Positions 40,981 through 48,610 of a DNA stretch of 50,023 nucleotides are shown here, piece by piece. Numbering within the stretch: position 1 is the stretch's first letter; every line of letters begins with the position of its first letter. The translations under genes and the position numbers were made by a program. Source of the stretch: Glycomyces dulcitolivorans (lineage in GTDB: Bacteria; Actinomycetota; Actinomycetes; Mycobacteriales; Micromonosporaceae). The stretch lies in NCBI RefSeq assembly GCF_003265355.1, contig NZ_QFRW01000324.1, positions 1 to 50,023 on the forward strand, given 5' to 3'. A model generated the notes under the pieces. The model was not told the DNA's origin and searched no databases. It saw only the letters and a program-made list of their open reading frames with translations.

Positions 40981-43710
40981 GTGACAGTTGCACAGCGGCG
41001 CACGCGCCGCATCCTCGCCGCCGCCTTCGCAGGCGCGCTCGTACCGGGGCTCGCCGCCACCGGCGCGGCCGCCCAAGAGGCCGAGACCACCGAAGCCCTG
41101 ATCGCAGAGAAAGTGGCCCCCGAACTCGTCGCCGAGATCGGCGACGAGGGTGACGCGGAGCTTTGGCTCCTCTTCACCGGCGCCCCCGACTACGACGCGG
41201 CGCTCGCCGCCGACACGAAGGAGCAGAAGGGCGCCGCCGCGGTCGCGGCCGCCAAGGCCTACGCCGAGACCTCCCAGCAGGAGGCCGTCGCCGCACTCGA
41301 CGCCGCCGGCGCCGACTACGAGACCTACTGGGGCGCCTCCACGATCAAGGTGCAGGCCGACGAGGACCTCCTCGCCGACCTCGTCGCCCTCGACACCGTC
41401 GAGCAGGTCGTCGCCGCACCCGAGTACGGCATGATCGAACCGATCGCCCCCGGCGGCAAGGACGAAGCCGACGGCGGGTTCCAGACCTGGGACGCCGTCC
41501 AGTCCGCCGCCGCCGAATGGGGCGTCGACGACGTCGGCGCCCCCGAAGTGTGGGACGAGGGCTTCACCGGCGAGGGCATCGTCGTCGCCAACATCGACAC
41601 CGGCGTCCAGTACGACCACCCCGCGCTCGCGGACTCCTACCGCGGCAACAACGGCGACGGGACCTACACGCACGACTACAACTTCTACGACATCCAGGAC
41701 GCCTGCGAAGGCGACGACCCCTGCGACGGCGACGGCCACGGCACCCACACCATGGGCACCATGGTCGGCAACGACGGGATCGGCGTCGCACCCGACGCCG
41801 AGTGGATCGCCGTCAACGGCTGCTGCCCGAGCATCGAGACGCTCATCCTCGCCGGGCAGTGGATCGCGGCCCCCACCAACTCGGAAGGGAAGAACCCCGA
41901 CCCGCTCAAGGCGCCGCACGTCGTCAACAACTCCTGGGGCACCACCATCCCCGGGTACGACCCGATCTACGCCGAGGTCGTCGACCTGTGGCACGCCTCG
42001 GGCATCATCCCGGTGTTCGCGGCCGGCAACAACGGCCCCGCGTGCCTCACCATGAGCACCCCCGGCGTGTACGAGAACGTGATCGCCGTCGGCGCGTACG
42101 ACGAGGACCACGAGATCGCCGAGTTCTCCTCCCGCGGCCACGGCCTCAACGGGACCCTCAAACCCGACGTGTCCGCGCCCGGCGTCGACGTCCTGTCGGC
42201 GCTCCCGGGCGACGAGTACGGCCTCGGCGACGGCACCTCCATGGCCGCACCGCACGTCGCCGGCTCCATCGCACTCCTGATGTCGGCCTCGCCGACGCTC
42301 GAAGGCGACTACGAGGCCGTCTACGAGACGATCACCGGCACCGCCGTCGACACTCCCGACGACCAGTGCACCGGCGACGACGAGGCCAACAACGTCTACG
42401 GCCACGGCCGCATCGACGTCGAAGACGCCGTCGACGAAGCCCCCGCAGGCAAGTTCGGGTCCCTCTCGGGCGCCGTCACCGACCAGGACGGCAACACCGT
42501 CCCCGGCGCCAGGCTCGTCTTCGAAGGCGGCGTCGTCCGCGAAGCGACCACGAACGCCGACGGCGAATACGCCTTCGAACGCATCCCGGCCGGACGCTAC
42601 CGCGTCACCGTCTCGAAGTTCCTCTACGGCGAGACCACCGGCGTCGTCCGCGTCAACCGCAACGGCGCGGCCGTCTTCGACGCCGAGATCGAACGCCTCG
42701 CCACCCGCACCGTCGCCGGCAGCGTCGTCGACGGCGGCGGCCACGGCTGGGCCCTCGACGCCGTCGTCTCCACCGCCGGCGGCGAAGCCGTCGGCGAGAC
42801 CGACCCGTTCACCGGCGCGTTCAGTCTGGAGATCCCGGACGAAGGCGACTGGCCGCTCACCGTCGAGACCGCCTACCCCGGCTACCAGGTCGTCACCGTC
42901 GACCCCGACGACGCCGCACTCATCGAAGTGCCGCTCCTTGAGGGCTGCCTGGCGCCCGGCTTCGGGTCCAGCGTGCTCGACGAGCGCTTCGAATCCCTTG
43001 CGGCGCCGAGCGGCTGGGAAGTCGTCAACAACGGCGAGGACGACTTCCCGTGGGTGTTCGACGACCCGTGGGGCTACGGCAACTTCACGCCCGGCTCCGG
43101 CGGCTACGCCGAAGCCAACTCCGACGCCTCAGAAGTCGACCTGCTCACCGACACCGACCTCGTCACCGCGCCGTTCGACCTGAGCGCCGCGGCCGACCCG
43201 ACCCTGTCCTTCGCGAACTTCTTCGTCGACGGCGGCATCGGCTCCGAAGCCGAAGTGCTCGTCTCGGTCGACGGCGGAGCCACCTGGGAACAGGTCTGGT
43301 ACACCAACGAAGACCTCGAAGCCACCATCGAGACCGTCGACCTGACCGACTGGGCCGACCAGACCGCCGTCCAACTCAAGTTCCACTTCACCGACAACGC
43401 CACCTGGGCCTACTGGTGGATGGTCGACAACGTCCGCGTCGGCGGCTGCGAAGCCCTCGACGGCGGACTCGTGCGCGGCACCGTCACCGACGCGGCCACC
43501 GGCGACCCGATCGCCGGCGCCCGCGTCTACGACCCGGCCGCGGCCACCGCCGCCGTCACCGACGCCGAAGGCAAGTACGTCCTCTTCACCGACGCCGGCG
43601 ACCGCACCCTCGAAGTGAGCGCCGGAGGCTACACCGCCGGCACCGCCGAAGCCACCGTCGTGAACGGCGAGATCACCGGCGCCGACGCCGAACTGGAGGC
43701 CGAAGCCTGA
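40981..43710 (+). CDS. Second secreted subtilisin-like serine protease
   Basis: 909 aa, a paralogue of the preceding protease with the same order of parts. The start is a GTG at 40981 with AAGGAG six bases before it. Signal peptide (residues 1-35, RRTRRILAAAFAGAL, ending AAAQE), propeptide, then the triad Asp in IVVANIDTGVQYDHPAL, His in DGDGHGTHTMGTMVG and Ser in LGDGTSMAAPHVAG. CARDB/regulatory-like repeats (GSLSGAVTDQDGNTV, TVAGSVVDGGGHGWA) and a jelly-roll domain with LDERFESLAAPSGW follow. It lacks the roughly 200-residue extra C-terminal part of the first. A terminator at 40781 separates the two genes, so each has its own promoter. The pair looks like a tandem duplication followed by divergence. 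Confidence 0.93.
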   Translation: MTVAQRRTRRILAAAFAGALVPGLAATGAAAQEAETTEALIAEKVAPELVAEIGDEGDAELWLLFTGAPDYDAALAADTKEQKGAAAVAAAKAYAETSQQEAVAALDAAGADYETYWGASTIKVQADEDLLADLVALDTVEQVVAAPEYGMIEPIAPGGKDEADGGFQTWDAVQSAAAEWGVDDVGAPEVWDEGFTGEGIVVANIDTGVQYDHPALADSYRGNNGDGTYTHDYNFYDIQDACEGDDPCDGDGHGTHTMGTMVGNDGIGVAPDAEWIAVNGCCPSIETLILAGQWIAAPTNSEGKNPDPLKAPHVVNNSWGTTIPGYDPIYAEVVDLWHASGIIPVFAAGNNGPACLTMSTPGVYENVIAVGAYDEDHEIAEFSSRGHGLNGTLKPDVSAPGVDVLSALPGDEYGLGDGTSMAAPHVAGSIALLMSASPTLEGDYEAVYETITGTAVDTPDDQCTGDDEANNVYGHGRIDVEDAVDEAPAGKFGSLSGAVTDQDGNTVPGARLVFEGGVVREATTNADGEYAFERIPAGRYRVTVSKFLYGETTGVVRVNRNGAAVFDAEIERLATRTVAGSVVDGGGHGWALDAVVSTAGGEAVGETDPFTGAFSLEIPDEGDWPLTVETAYPGYQVVTVDPDDAALIEVPLLEGCLAPGFGSSVLDERFESLAAPSGWEVVNNGEDDFPWVFDDPWGYGNFTPGSGGYAEANSDASEVDLLTDTDLVTAPFDLSAAADPTLSFANFFVDGGIGSEAEVLVSVDGGATWEQVWYTNEDLEATIETVDLTDWADQTAVQLKFHFTDNATWAYWWMVDNVRVGGCEALDGGLVRGTVTDAATGDPIAGARVYDPAAATAAVTDAEGKYVLFTDAGDRTLEVSAGGYTAGTAEATVVNGEITGADAELEAEA

Positions 43711-43727
43711 ACTGACGCAAAATAAAC

Positions 43728-43755
43728 GGGGCTCCCTGCTTTCGCAGGGAGCCCC
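43728..43755 (+). terminator. Strong intrinsic terminator
   Basis: A perfect 12-bp stem (ggggctccctgc / gcagggagcccc) with a TTTC loop, 18 bp after the second protease gene and just before the convergent Old Yellow Enzyme stop. It may serve both strands. Confidence 0.9.
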
Positions 43756-43764
43756 TCTCTCGTT

Positions 43765-44871
43765 CTACGCCTGAAGGAACGGGTAGTCCACGTACGCCTC
43801 AGGACCCCGCCCGTACATCGACCGGTCCTCCCGCACCGGATTCAGCGCCGCACCCGTCCGGTACCGCTCCACCAGGTCCGGGTTCGCCAGGAACGCCCGC
43901 CCGAACGCGATCACGTCCGCACCCGCCTCCAGCAGCGCCACACCCCGCGACAGGCCACCGTCCACCGGGATCGGCAGCGCCTCGCCCAGCTCCGGATTCG
44001 CCACCAGCGGCCCCGCCCAGCGCCGCCGCAACTCGGCGAACAGCGGCTCGCCCGGCAGCGCCCGCCCGACGTGCAGATACGCCAACCCCAAGTGCGACAA
44101 CGCGTCCAGCAGCGCCGGGAACACCGCCTCATTGTCCGACACGTCGATCCCGTTCCCCGTGTTCCACGGCGAGATCCGCAGCCCCGTCCGGTCCGCGCCC
44201 ACCTCCGCGACCACGGCCTCCACGACCTCCACCACGAACCGGATCCGGTTCTCCACCGAACCCCCGTACCGGTCCGTCCGCCGGTTCACGCTCGTCGTCA
44301 GGAACTGGTTCAGCAGGTACCCGTTCGCCGCATGCACCTCCACGCCGTCCGCGCCCGCGCACCTCGCGTTCCGCGCCGCCGCAGCGAACTCGCCCACGGT
44401 GTTCTTGATGTCCGCCTCGGTCATCTCGACCGGGACCGGCGCGTCCTGGTGCCCCGTCGGCGTGTGGATCCCGCCGGGCAGACGCACCGCCGACGGCGCC
44501 AGCGGCAGGTGCCCGCCCGGGTTGTTGTCCGGGTGGCCGATCCGGCCGCCGTGCTCGATCTGGAGCACCAGCAGCCCGCCGCCCGCGTGCACCGCGTCGG
44601 CCACGGCCCGCCAGCCCTCGACCTGGTCCTCCCCGTAGAGGCCCGCGATCTCGGGGTACGTGAACCCGTACGGGCTCGGCGTCGACGCCTCGCCCACGAT
44701 GAGGCCGGCGGACGCGCGCTGGCCGTAGTACTCGGCCATGAGCGGCAGCGGCACGCCCTCGAACGTGGCGCGGTTGCGCGTCATCGGGGCCATGACCATG
44801 CGGTTGGGGAGCTCCAGGGCCCCGAGCCGGATGGGCTCGAACAGGCGCCGGGCGGTCGATTCGTTCGTCAT
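43765..44871 (-). CDS. Alkene reductase (Old Yellow Enzyme family)
   Basis: 368-aa FMN-dependent ene-reductase that reduces activated C=C bonds (enones, nitro compounds) with NAD(P)H. Motifs: FEPIRLGALELPNRMVMAPMTRNRA at the N-terminus, GLIVGEASTPSPYGF, LQIEHGGRIGHP, the substrate and flavin segment GVEVHAANGYLLNQFLTTSVNRRTDRYGGS, and the FMN-phosphate loop GADVIAFGRAFLANPDLVERY. The start is the ATG at 44871, directly after a TACGCT box and six bases, so leaderless; the nine codons upstream lack homology. Divergent from a MerR gene, with an inverted repeat between. Confidence 0.93.
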   Translation of the reverse strand: MTNESTARRLFEPIRLGALELPNRMVMAPMTRNRATFEGVPLPLMAEYYGQRASAGLIVGEASTPSPYGFTYPEIAGLYGEDQVEGWRAVADAVHAGGGLLVLQIEHGGRIGHPDNNPGGHLPLAPSAVRLPGGIHTPTGHQDAPVPVEMTEADIKNTVGEFAAAARNARCAGADGVEVHAANGYLLNQFLTTSVNRRTDRYGGSVENRIRFVVEVVEAVVAEVGADRTGLRISPWNTGNGIDVSDNEAVFPALLDALSHLGLAYLHVGRALPGEPLFAELRRRWAGPLVANPELGEALPIPVDGGLSRGVALLEAGADVIAFGRAFLANPDLVERYRTGAALNPVREDRSMYGRGPEAYVDYPFLQA

Positions 44872-44877
44872 GCGGGT

Positions 44878-44909
44878 AGCGTAGAACCTGACACCCATGT
44901 GAGGTTCAA
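44878..44909 (-). promoter_or_regulatory. OYE promoter with long spacer and MerR-type inverted repeat
   Basis: On the minus strand TTGAAC (44909-44904) and TACGCT (44883-44878) are 20 bp apart. The inverted repeat GAACCT-N12-AGGTTC (44884-44907) fills the spacer. Overlong spacers with a dyad are the hallmark of MerR-activated promoters, which become active when the regulator untwists the DNA. Confidence 0.6.
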
Positions 44910-44927
44910 GGGAATGTGAGGCACGCC

Positions 44928-45305
44928 ATGCGAATCGGGGAGCTGGCCAAGCGGACCGGCGTCAGCGTCAGGTCCCTGCGCTACTACGAGGAGCGCGGCC
45001 TCCTCGCCTCAGAACGTACTCCAGGCGGCCACCGCGAGTACGCGGAGAAGGCCGTCGACCGGGTCATCCGCATCCAGGTCCTGTTCGCCGCCGGGCTCAA
45101 CTCGGCCACCGTCGACTCGATCCTGCCGTGCATCCACGACGAGGACGGCGGCCCCAACGAGCACACCACCGAGAGCCTCGCCCGCGAGCTCACGGCCGAG
45201 CGCGAGCGCATCGACCGCACCATCGCCGACCTCCAGCGCACCAGGGCGATCCTCGACGAGGTCATCGCCACCGCGGCCCTCCCCGAGCCGGTCGAGGCCC
45301 GATAG
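44928..45305 (+). CDS. MerR family regulator (probable OYE regulator)
   Basis: 125 aa. An N-terminal MerR winged helix (MRIGELAKRTGVSVRSLRYYEERGLL, then EYAEKAVDRVIRIQVLFAAGL) is followed by a dimerisation helix and a short effector tail with one Cys (LPCIHDE) but no metal-binding CxxC pair. Of the SoxR-like small regulators it most resembles those controlling flavin reductases. The start is the ATG at 44928, not the GTG at 44916, because GTGAGG lies six bases before it. The dyad in the divergent promoter is its likely site, so it probably activates the reductase gene on exposure to an electrophile. That is inference. Confidence 0.88.
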   Translation: MRIGELAKRTGVSVRSLRYYEERGLLASERTPGGHREYAEKAVDRVIRIQVLFAAGLNSATVDSILPCIHDEDGGPNEHTTESLARELTAERERIDRTIADLQRTRAILDEVIATAALPEPVEAR

Positions 45306-45309
45306 GGAA

Positions 45310-45336
45310 GGGGCGGAACGCATCGCGGCCCGCCCC
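45310..45336. terminator. Possible terminator hairpin
   Basis: A 7-bp stem (ggggcgg / ccgcccc) with a 13-base loop lies between the convergent MerR and galactonate dehydratase genes. There is no T run, so it is weak. Confidence 0.3.
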
Positions 45337-45353
45337 CGGTTCCTACGCGGCCC

Positions 45354-46499
45354 CTACCACTCCGCGAAGGTCCCGTCCTCCAGGCGCCACACCTGGTTGC
45401 GCCACCGGTGCGGCGACTCGGCGGCCTTGCGGACCGCGGCCTCGTCGACCTCGATGCCGAGCCCCGGTTTTGTCGGACGTGCGACGTACCCTTCGTCGAA
45501 TGCGAACACCGAGGGGTCCACCAGGTAGTCGAGCAGGTCGTTGTCCTTGTTGTAGTGGATGCCCAGGCTCTGCTCCTGGATCAGGAAGTTCGGGGTCGCG
45601 AAGTCCACCTGGAGGCTCGACGCCAGCGCGATCGGCCCCAGCGGGCAGTGCGGCGCCAGCGCCACGTCGTACGCCTCCGCCATCGCTGCGATCCGCCGCA
45701 CCTCCGAGATCCCGCCGGCGTGCGACAGGTCCGGCTGCGCGACTGCGATCCCCGCCGGGAGCACGTCCCGGTAGTCCCAGCGCGAGTACAGGCGCTCGCC
45801 CGTGGCGATCGGGATGGAGGTGCCCGCGGCGACGGCCGCGAGGTCCCGCGAGAACTCCGGCAGGACGACCTCTTCCACGAACAGCGGCAGCACCGGTTCG
45901 AGCAGGGGCAGCACGCGGCGCGCCATGGCCGTTGAGAAGCGACCGTGGAAGTCGATCGCGATGTCGAAGTCGTCCCCGACCGCCGCCCGCAGTTCCGTGA
46001 ACTGGTCGACGATCCGGTGCACGGCCGCCGGGGACTCGATGTGCCCCAGCTGGGCCGCCGCGTTGCACTTCGCGGCGTCGAAGCCGTTCGCCTTGGCGCG
46101 CAGTGCATCCTCGGCCAGGGCCTCGACGGTGTCGCCGCCGATCCAGGTGTACACGCGGACCTTGTCGCGGACCGCGCCGCCGAGCAGCTCGTGCACGGGG
46201 ACGCCCAGGGACTTGCCCTTGACGTCCCACAGGGCCTGGTCGATCCCGGCGACGGCGCTCGACAGCACCGGCCCGCCGCGGTAGAACCCGCCCTTGGTCA
46301 TGACCTGCCAGTGGTCCTCGATCCGCGACGCGTCGGCGCCGATGAGGCGCTCGGCGAGCGTCTCGACGACCGCGGCGACGGCTTCGGCGCGCCCCTCGAC
46401 GATCGGCTCGCCCCAGCCGACGACCCCGTCGTCGGTCTCGACGCGCACGAACAGCCATCGGGGCGGGACGAGGAAGGTCTCGATTCTGGCGATGTTCAA
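45354..46499 (-). CDS. dgoD: Galactonate dehydratase-like enolase-superfamily enzyme
   Basis: 381-aa mandelate racemase subgroup enzyme that dehydrates D-galactonate to 2-keto-3-deoxygalactonate. The N-terminal capping domain shows IETFLVPPRWLFVRVETDDG and GWGEPIVEGRA; next come IEDHWQVMTKGGFYRGG and AGIDQALWDVKGKSLGVPVHELLGG. The barrel has a metal-binding Asp in DIAIDFHGRF, Glu in VEEVVLPE and the IPIATGERLYSRWDYRDVL segment, then the catalytic His region in LAPHCPLGPIALA. These closely follow known D-galactonate dehydratases. The start is a TTG at 46499 with GAGG seven bases upstream. It is the last gene of the ROK-SDR-dgoD operon. Confidence 0.92.
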   Translation of the reverse strand: MNIARIETFLVPPRWLFVRVETDDGVVGWGEPIVEGRAEAVAAVVETLAERLIGADASRIEDHWQVMTKGGFYRGGPVLSSAVAGIDQALWDVKGKSLGVPVHELLGGAVRDKVRVYTWIGGDTVEALAEDALRAKANGFDAAKCNAAAQLGHIESPAAVHRIVDQFTELRAAVGDDFDIAIDFHGRFSTAMARRVLPLLEPVLPLFVEEVVLPEFSRDLAAVAAGTSIPIATGERLYSRWDYRDVLPAGIAVAQPDLSHAGGISEVRRIAAMAEAYDVALAPHCPLGPIALASSLQVDFATPNFLIQEQSLGIHYNKDNDLLDYLVDPSVFAFDEGYVARPTKPGLGIEVDEAAVRKAAESPHRWRNQVWRLEDGTFAEW

Positions 46500-46535
46500 G
46501 GGAACCTCAATCTCTCGTGGAGGAATCTCAAGGGG

Positions 46536-47267
46536 CTAGCGGTGCTTGACCTGCCAGCCGCCGTCGACGGCGAGCTCGGCGCCGGTGACGTACGCGGCCT
46601 CGTCGGAGGCGAGGAACGCGATCACCGCGGCGACCTCCTCGGGTCGGCCGAGTCGGCCCGCGAGGGTCTTCCCGGCCTCGTCGGCGATCGACTCGGAGGA
46701 CAGGCTGGAGAACTGGCGGGTGAGGATCGGGCCGGGCACGACCGCGTTGACCCGCACCGCGGGCGCGTATTCGACGGCGAGCTGGCGCACGAGCGCGGCG
46801 AGGCCGCCTTTCGCGGCCGCGTACGCGGCGAAGCCGGGGTAGGAGGCGTGCGCGTGGACGCTCGACACCGCCACCACCGAACCGCCTGCGGCCGTGAGCG
46901 CTTCGGCGAACACCTTGAGCCCCAGGTAGGTCGCCTTCAGCGTGACCGCCTGGACCACGTCCCAGTCGTCCTCGGGCAGTTCGTGCGGGGCGCCGAAGCG
47001 CAGCGCGTACGCGTTCGAGACGAGCACGTCGAGGCGCCCGTGCTCGCGAACCACACACTCCGCCAAGGACTCCCAGTCCGCCAACCGCGAGACATCACAG
47101 TGGACGAACACGGCTCCGGTCTCGGCGGCGGTCTTCGCGCCCGCGGCGTCGTCGACGTCGGCGAGGTACACGACCGCGTCCTCCGCGATGAGCCGCTCAA
47201 CGCATGCGGCTCCGATCCCCATCGCGCCGCCCGTGACCACGGCGACCTTGCCTTCGAAGCGGCTCAT
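46536..47267 (-). CDS. SDR family dehydrogenase
   Basis: 243 aa classical short-chain dehydrogenase. The Rossmann motif is VVTGGAMGIGAACVERL (about residues 10-26), Asp in YLADVDDA suggests NAD preference, the SNAY-type strand follows, and the catalytic Ser and YxxxK are in VSSVHAHASYPGFAAYAAAKGGL. The end has DGGWQVKHR. Because it lies between a ROK regulator and galactonate dehydratase, oxidation of galactose or a related sugar to its lactone is the likely role. The start overlaps the ROK stop (ATGA). Confidence 0.9.
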   Translation of the reverse strand: MSRFEGKVAVVTGGAMGIGAACVERLIAEDAVVYLADVDDAAGAKTAAETGAVFVHCDVSRLADWESLAECVVREHGRLDVLVSNAYALRFGAPHELPEDDWDVVQAVTLKATYLGLKVFAEALTAAGGSVVAVSSVHAHASYPGFAAYAAAKGGLAALVRQLAVEYAPAVRVNAVVPGPILTRQFSSLSSESIADEAGKTLAGRLGRPEEVAAVIAFLASDEAAYVTGAELAVDGGWQVKHR

Positions 47268-48496
47268 GAGGCAACCCCCTCCGTAGAAGCCGGAGGCGGA
47301 TCGGTGAGGTCCACCAGGGCCGCGGCCAGGTCCAGCCGCTCGCGCAGCACCAGGGCCGCGCCGCCGACCGCTCCGGCCTTGGCGCCCAAGTCGAGTGCCG
47401 CAGGGACCACGTCCACCTCGCGCACCAGCGTCAGCGCGTACCGCCGGATCGCCGTCCGCAGCGGCTCCAAAAGCACTTCACCGGCCCGCGCCAGCTCGCC
47501 GCCGATCACGATCCGCTCCGGGTTCAGCAGGTTGCACAGGCTCGCCAGCACCCGCCCGGTCATCTGCCCGACGTCCGCCAGCACCCCCTCACAGGCCCGG
47601 TCCCCGGCCGCCGCAGCGGCCAGCACGTCCTCCACGGTCGCCTTGGCCCCCAAGTGGGGACGCAGCGCCGCGAGCACCGCCGGAATTCCCGCGTGCAGCA
47701 CCAGGCAGCCGCGGTTCCCGCACGGGCACGCCGGACCGTCCACGTTCACCGACGTGTGCCCCAGCTCCCCGGCCGCCCCGACCGCGCCGCGGAACACGCG
47801 GCCGTCCAGGATCAGCCCGGCCGCGATCCCGCTCGACAAGCCGACGTACAGCAGGTCGCGCACGCCGCGCCCGGCGCCGCTGTAGGACTCCGCGACCGCT
47901 TCGAGTCGCGTGTTGTTCTCGATCGCGACCGGCAGCCGCAGCCGCTGCGCGAACTCGTCGGCCGCGTGCACGTGGGACCACGGCTGGCCCGGCAGCGAGG
48001 TCGACACGATCCCCGTCGACTTCTCGATCGGCCCCGGCAGCCCGATCCCCGCCCCCACGATCCGGGCCCGGTCGAGCCCGTTCGCCTCGATGAGGCGGTC
48101 GAGGAGGTCGGCGGCGACGTCGATGCGCTCGGCCCAGCCGAGGTCCACGTCCACGGCCTGTCCGGCGCCGGCGATCTCGTTGTGGCCCAGGTCGGAGAGG
48201 TGGACCCACACGTGGTCGAAGGTGAAGTCCATGCCGAGGGCGACGGCCGCGGCGGGGTTGACGACGAGGGTCTCCTTGGCGCGGCCGTCGGACCCGGGGC
48301 CGGCGCCGCGGGACTCGACGACGAGGCCGCGGGCCATGAGGTCGGCGACGATCGTCGACACGGTCGTGCGGGAGAGGTCGGCGAGGCGGGCGAGCTCGGC
48401 GCGGTGCACGGGCCCCTTGCGGAGCAAGAGGGTGAGCAGGCGCTCCTGGTTCGCGCGGCGCAGTGACTGGAGGGAACCGCTGCTTGTCCGGGGCAT
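47264..48496 (-). CDS. ROK family transcriptional regulator (NagC/XylR type)
   Basis: 410 aa. An N-terminal winged helix (about residues 5-65, GSLQSLRRANQERLLTLLLRKGP, LADLSRTTVSTIVADLMARGL) is followed by the ROK sugar-binding domain with an IGLPGPI segment, LSSGIAAGLILDG, GAAGELGHTSV and the zinc motif ACPCGNRGCLVLHAG. These repressors release DNA on binding a sugar. The start is the ATG at 48496, six bases after a TATGAT box (leaderless); the ATG at 48520 would add eight codons with no support. First gene of the operon with SDR and dgoD, divergent from the sugar-binding protein. Confidence 0.9.
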   Translation of the reverse strand: MPRTSSGSLQSLRRANQERLLTLLLRKGPVHRAELARLADLSRTTVSTIVADLMARGLVVESRGAGPGSDGRAKETLVVNPAAAVALGMDFTFDHVWVHLSDLGHNEIAGAGQAVDVDLGWAERIDVAADLLDRLIEANGLDRARIVGAGIGLPGPIEKSTGIVSTSLPGQPWSHVHAADEFAQRLRLPVAIENNTRLEAVAESYSGAGRGVRDLLYVGLSSGIAAGLILDGRVFRGAVGAAGELGHTSVNVDGPACPCGNRGCLVLHAGIPAVLAALRPHLGAKATVEDVLAAAAAGDRACEGVLADVGQMTGRVLASLCNLLNPERIVIGGELARAGEVLLEPLRTAIRRYALTLVREVDVVPAALDLGAKAGAVGGAALVLRERLDLAAALVDLTDPPPASTEGVAS

Positions 48497-48528
48497 GCGG
48501 CGATCATACCCGTCGGGCATAAATCTTT

Positions 48529-48573
48529 GTCAAGAGTCTTGACGAAATTGCGTCCGCGACGTTAAATTTCGTC
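48529..48573. promoter_or_regulatory. Palindromic operator over divergent -35 boxes
   Basis: The palindrome GTCAAGAGTCTTGAC (48529-48543) contains TTGAC on both strands. On the plus strand TTGACG (48539-48544) is 17 bp before TTAAAT. On the minus strand TTGACA (48533-48528) lies 19 bp before the TATGAT of the ROK gene. A second inverted repeat, GACGAAATT-N15-AATTTCGTC (48541-48549 and 48565-48573), overlaps the plus-strand promoter. ROK binding here would switch off both transcripts. Confidence 0.7.
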
Positions 48574-48610
48574 CACAGACTTTCGTAACCCCTTTTTGAA
48601 AGGCGAACCC

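Noticed and set aside
37192-42744. An 1850-codon open frame antisense to both proteases
   Set aside because: Val/Gly/Asp-rich composition of an antisense high-GC frame; the opposite strand encodes clear S8 proteases.
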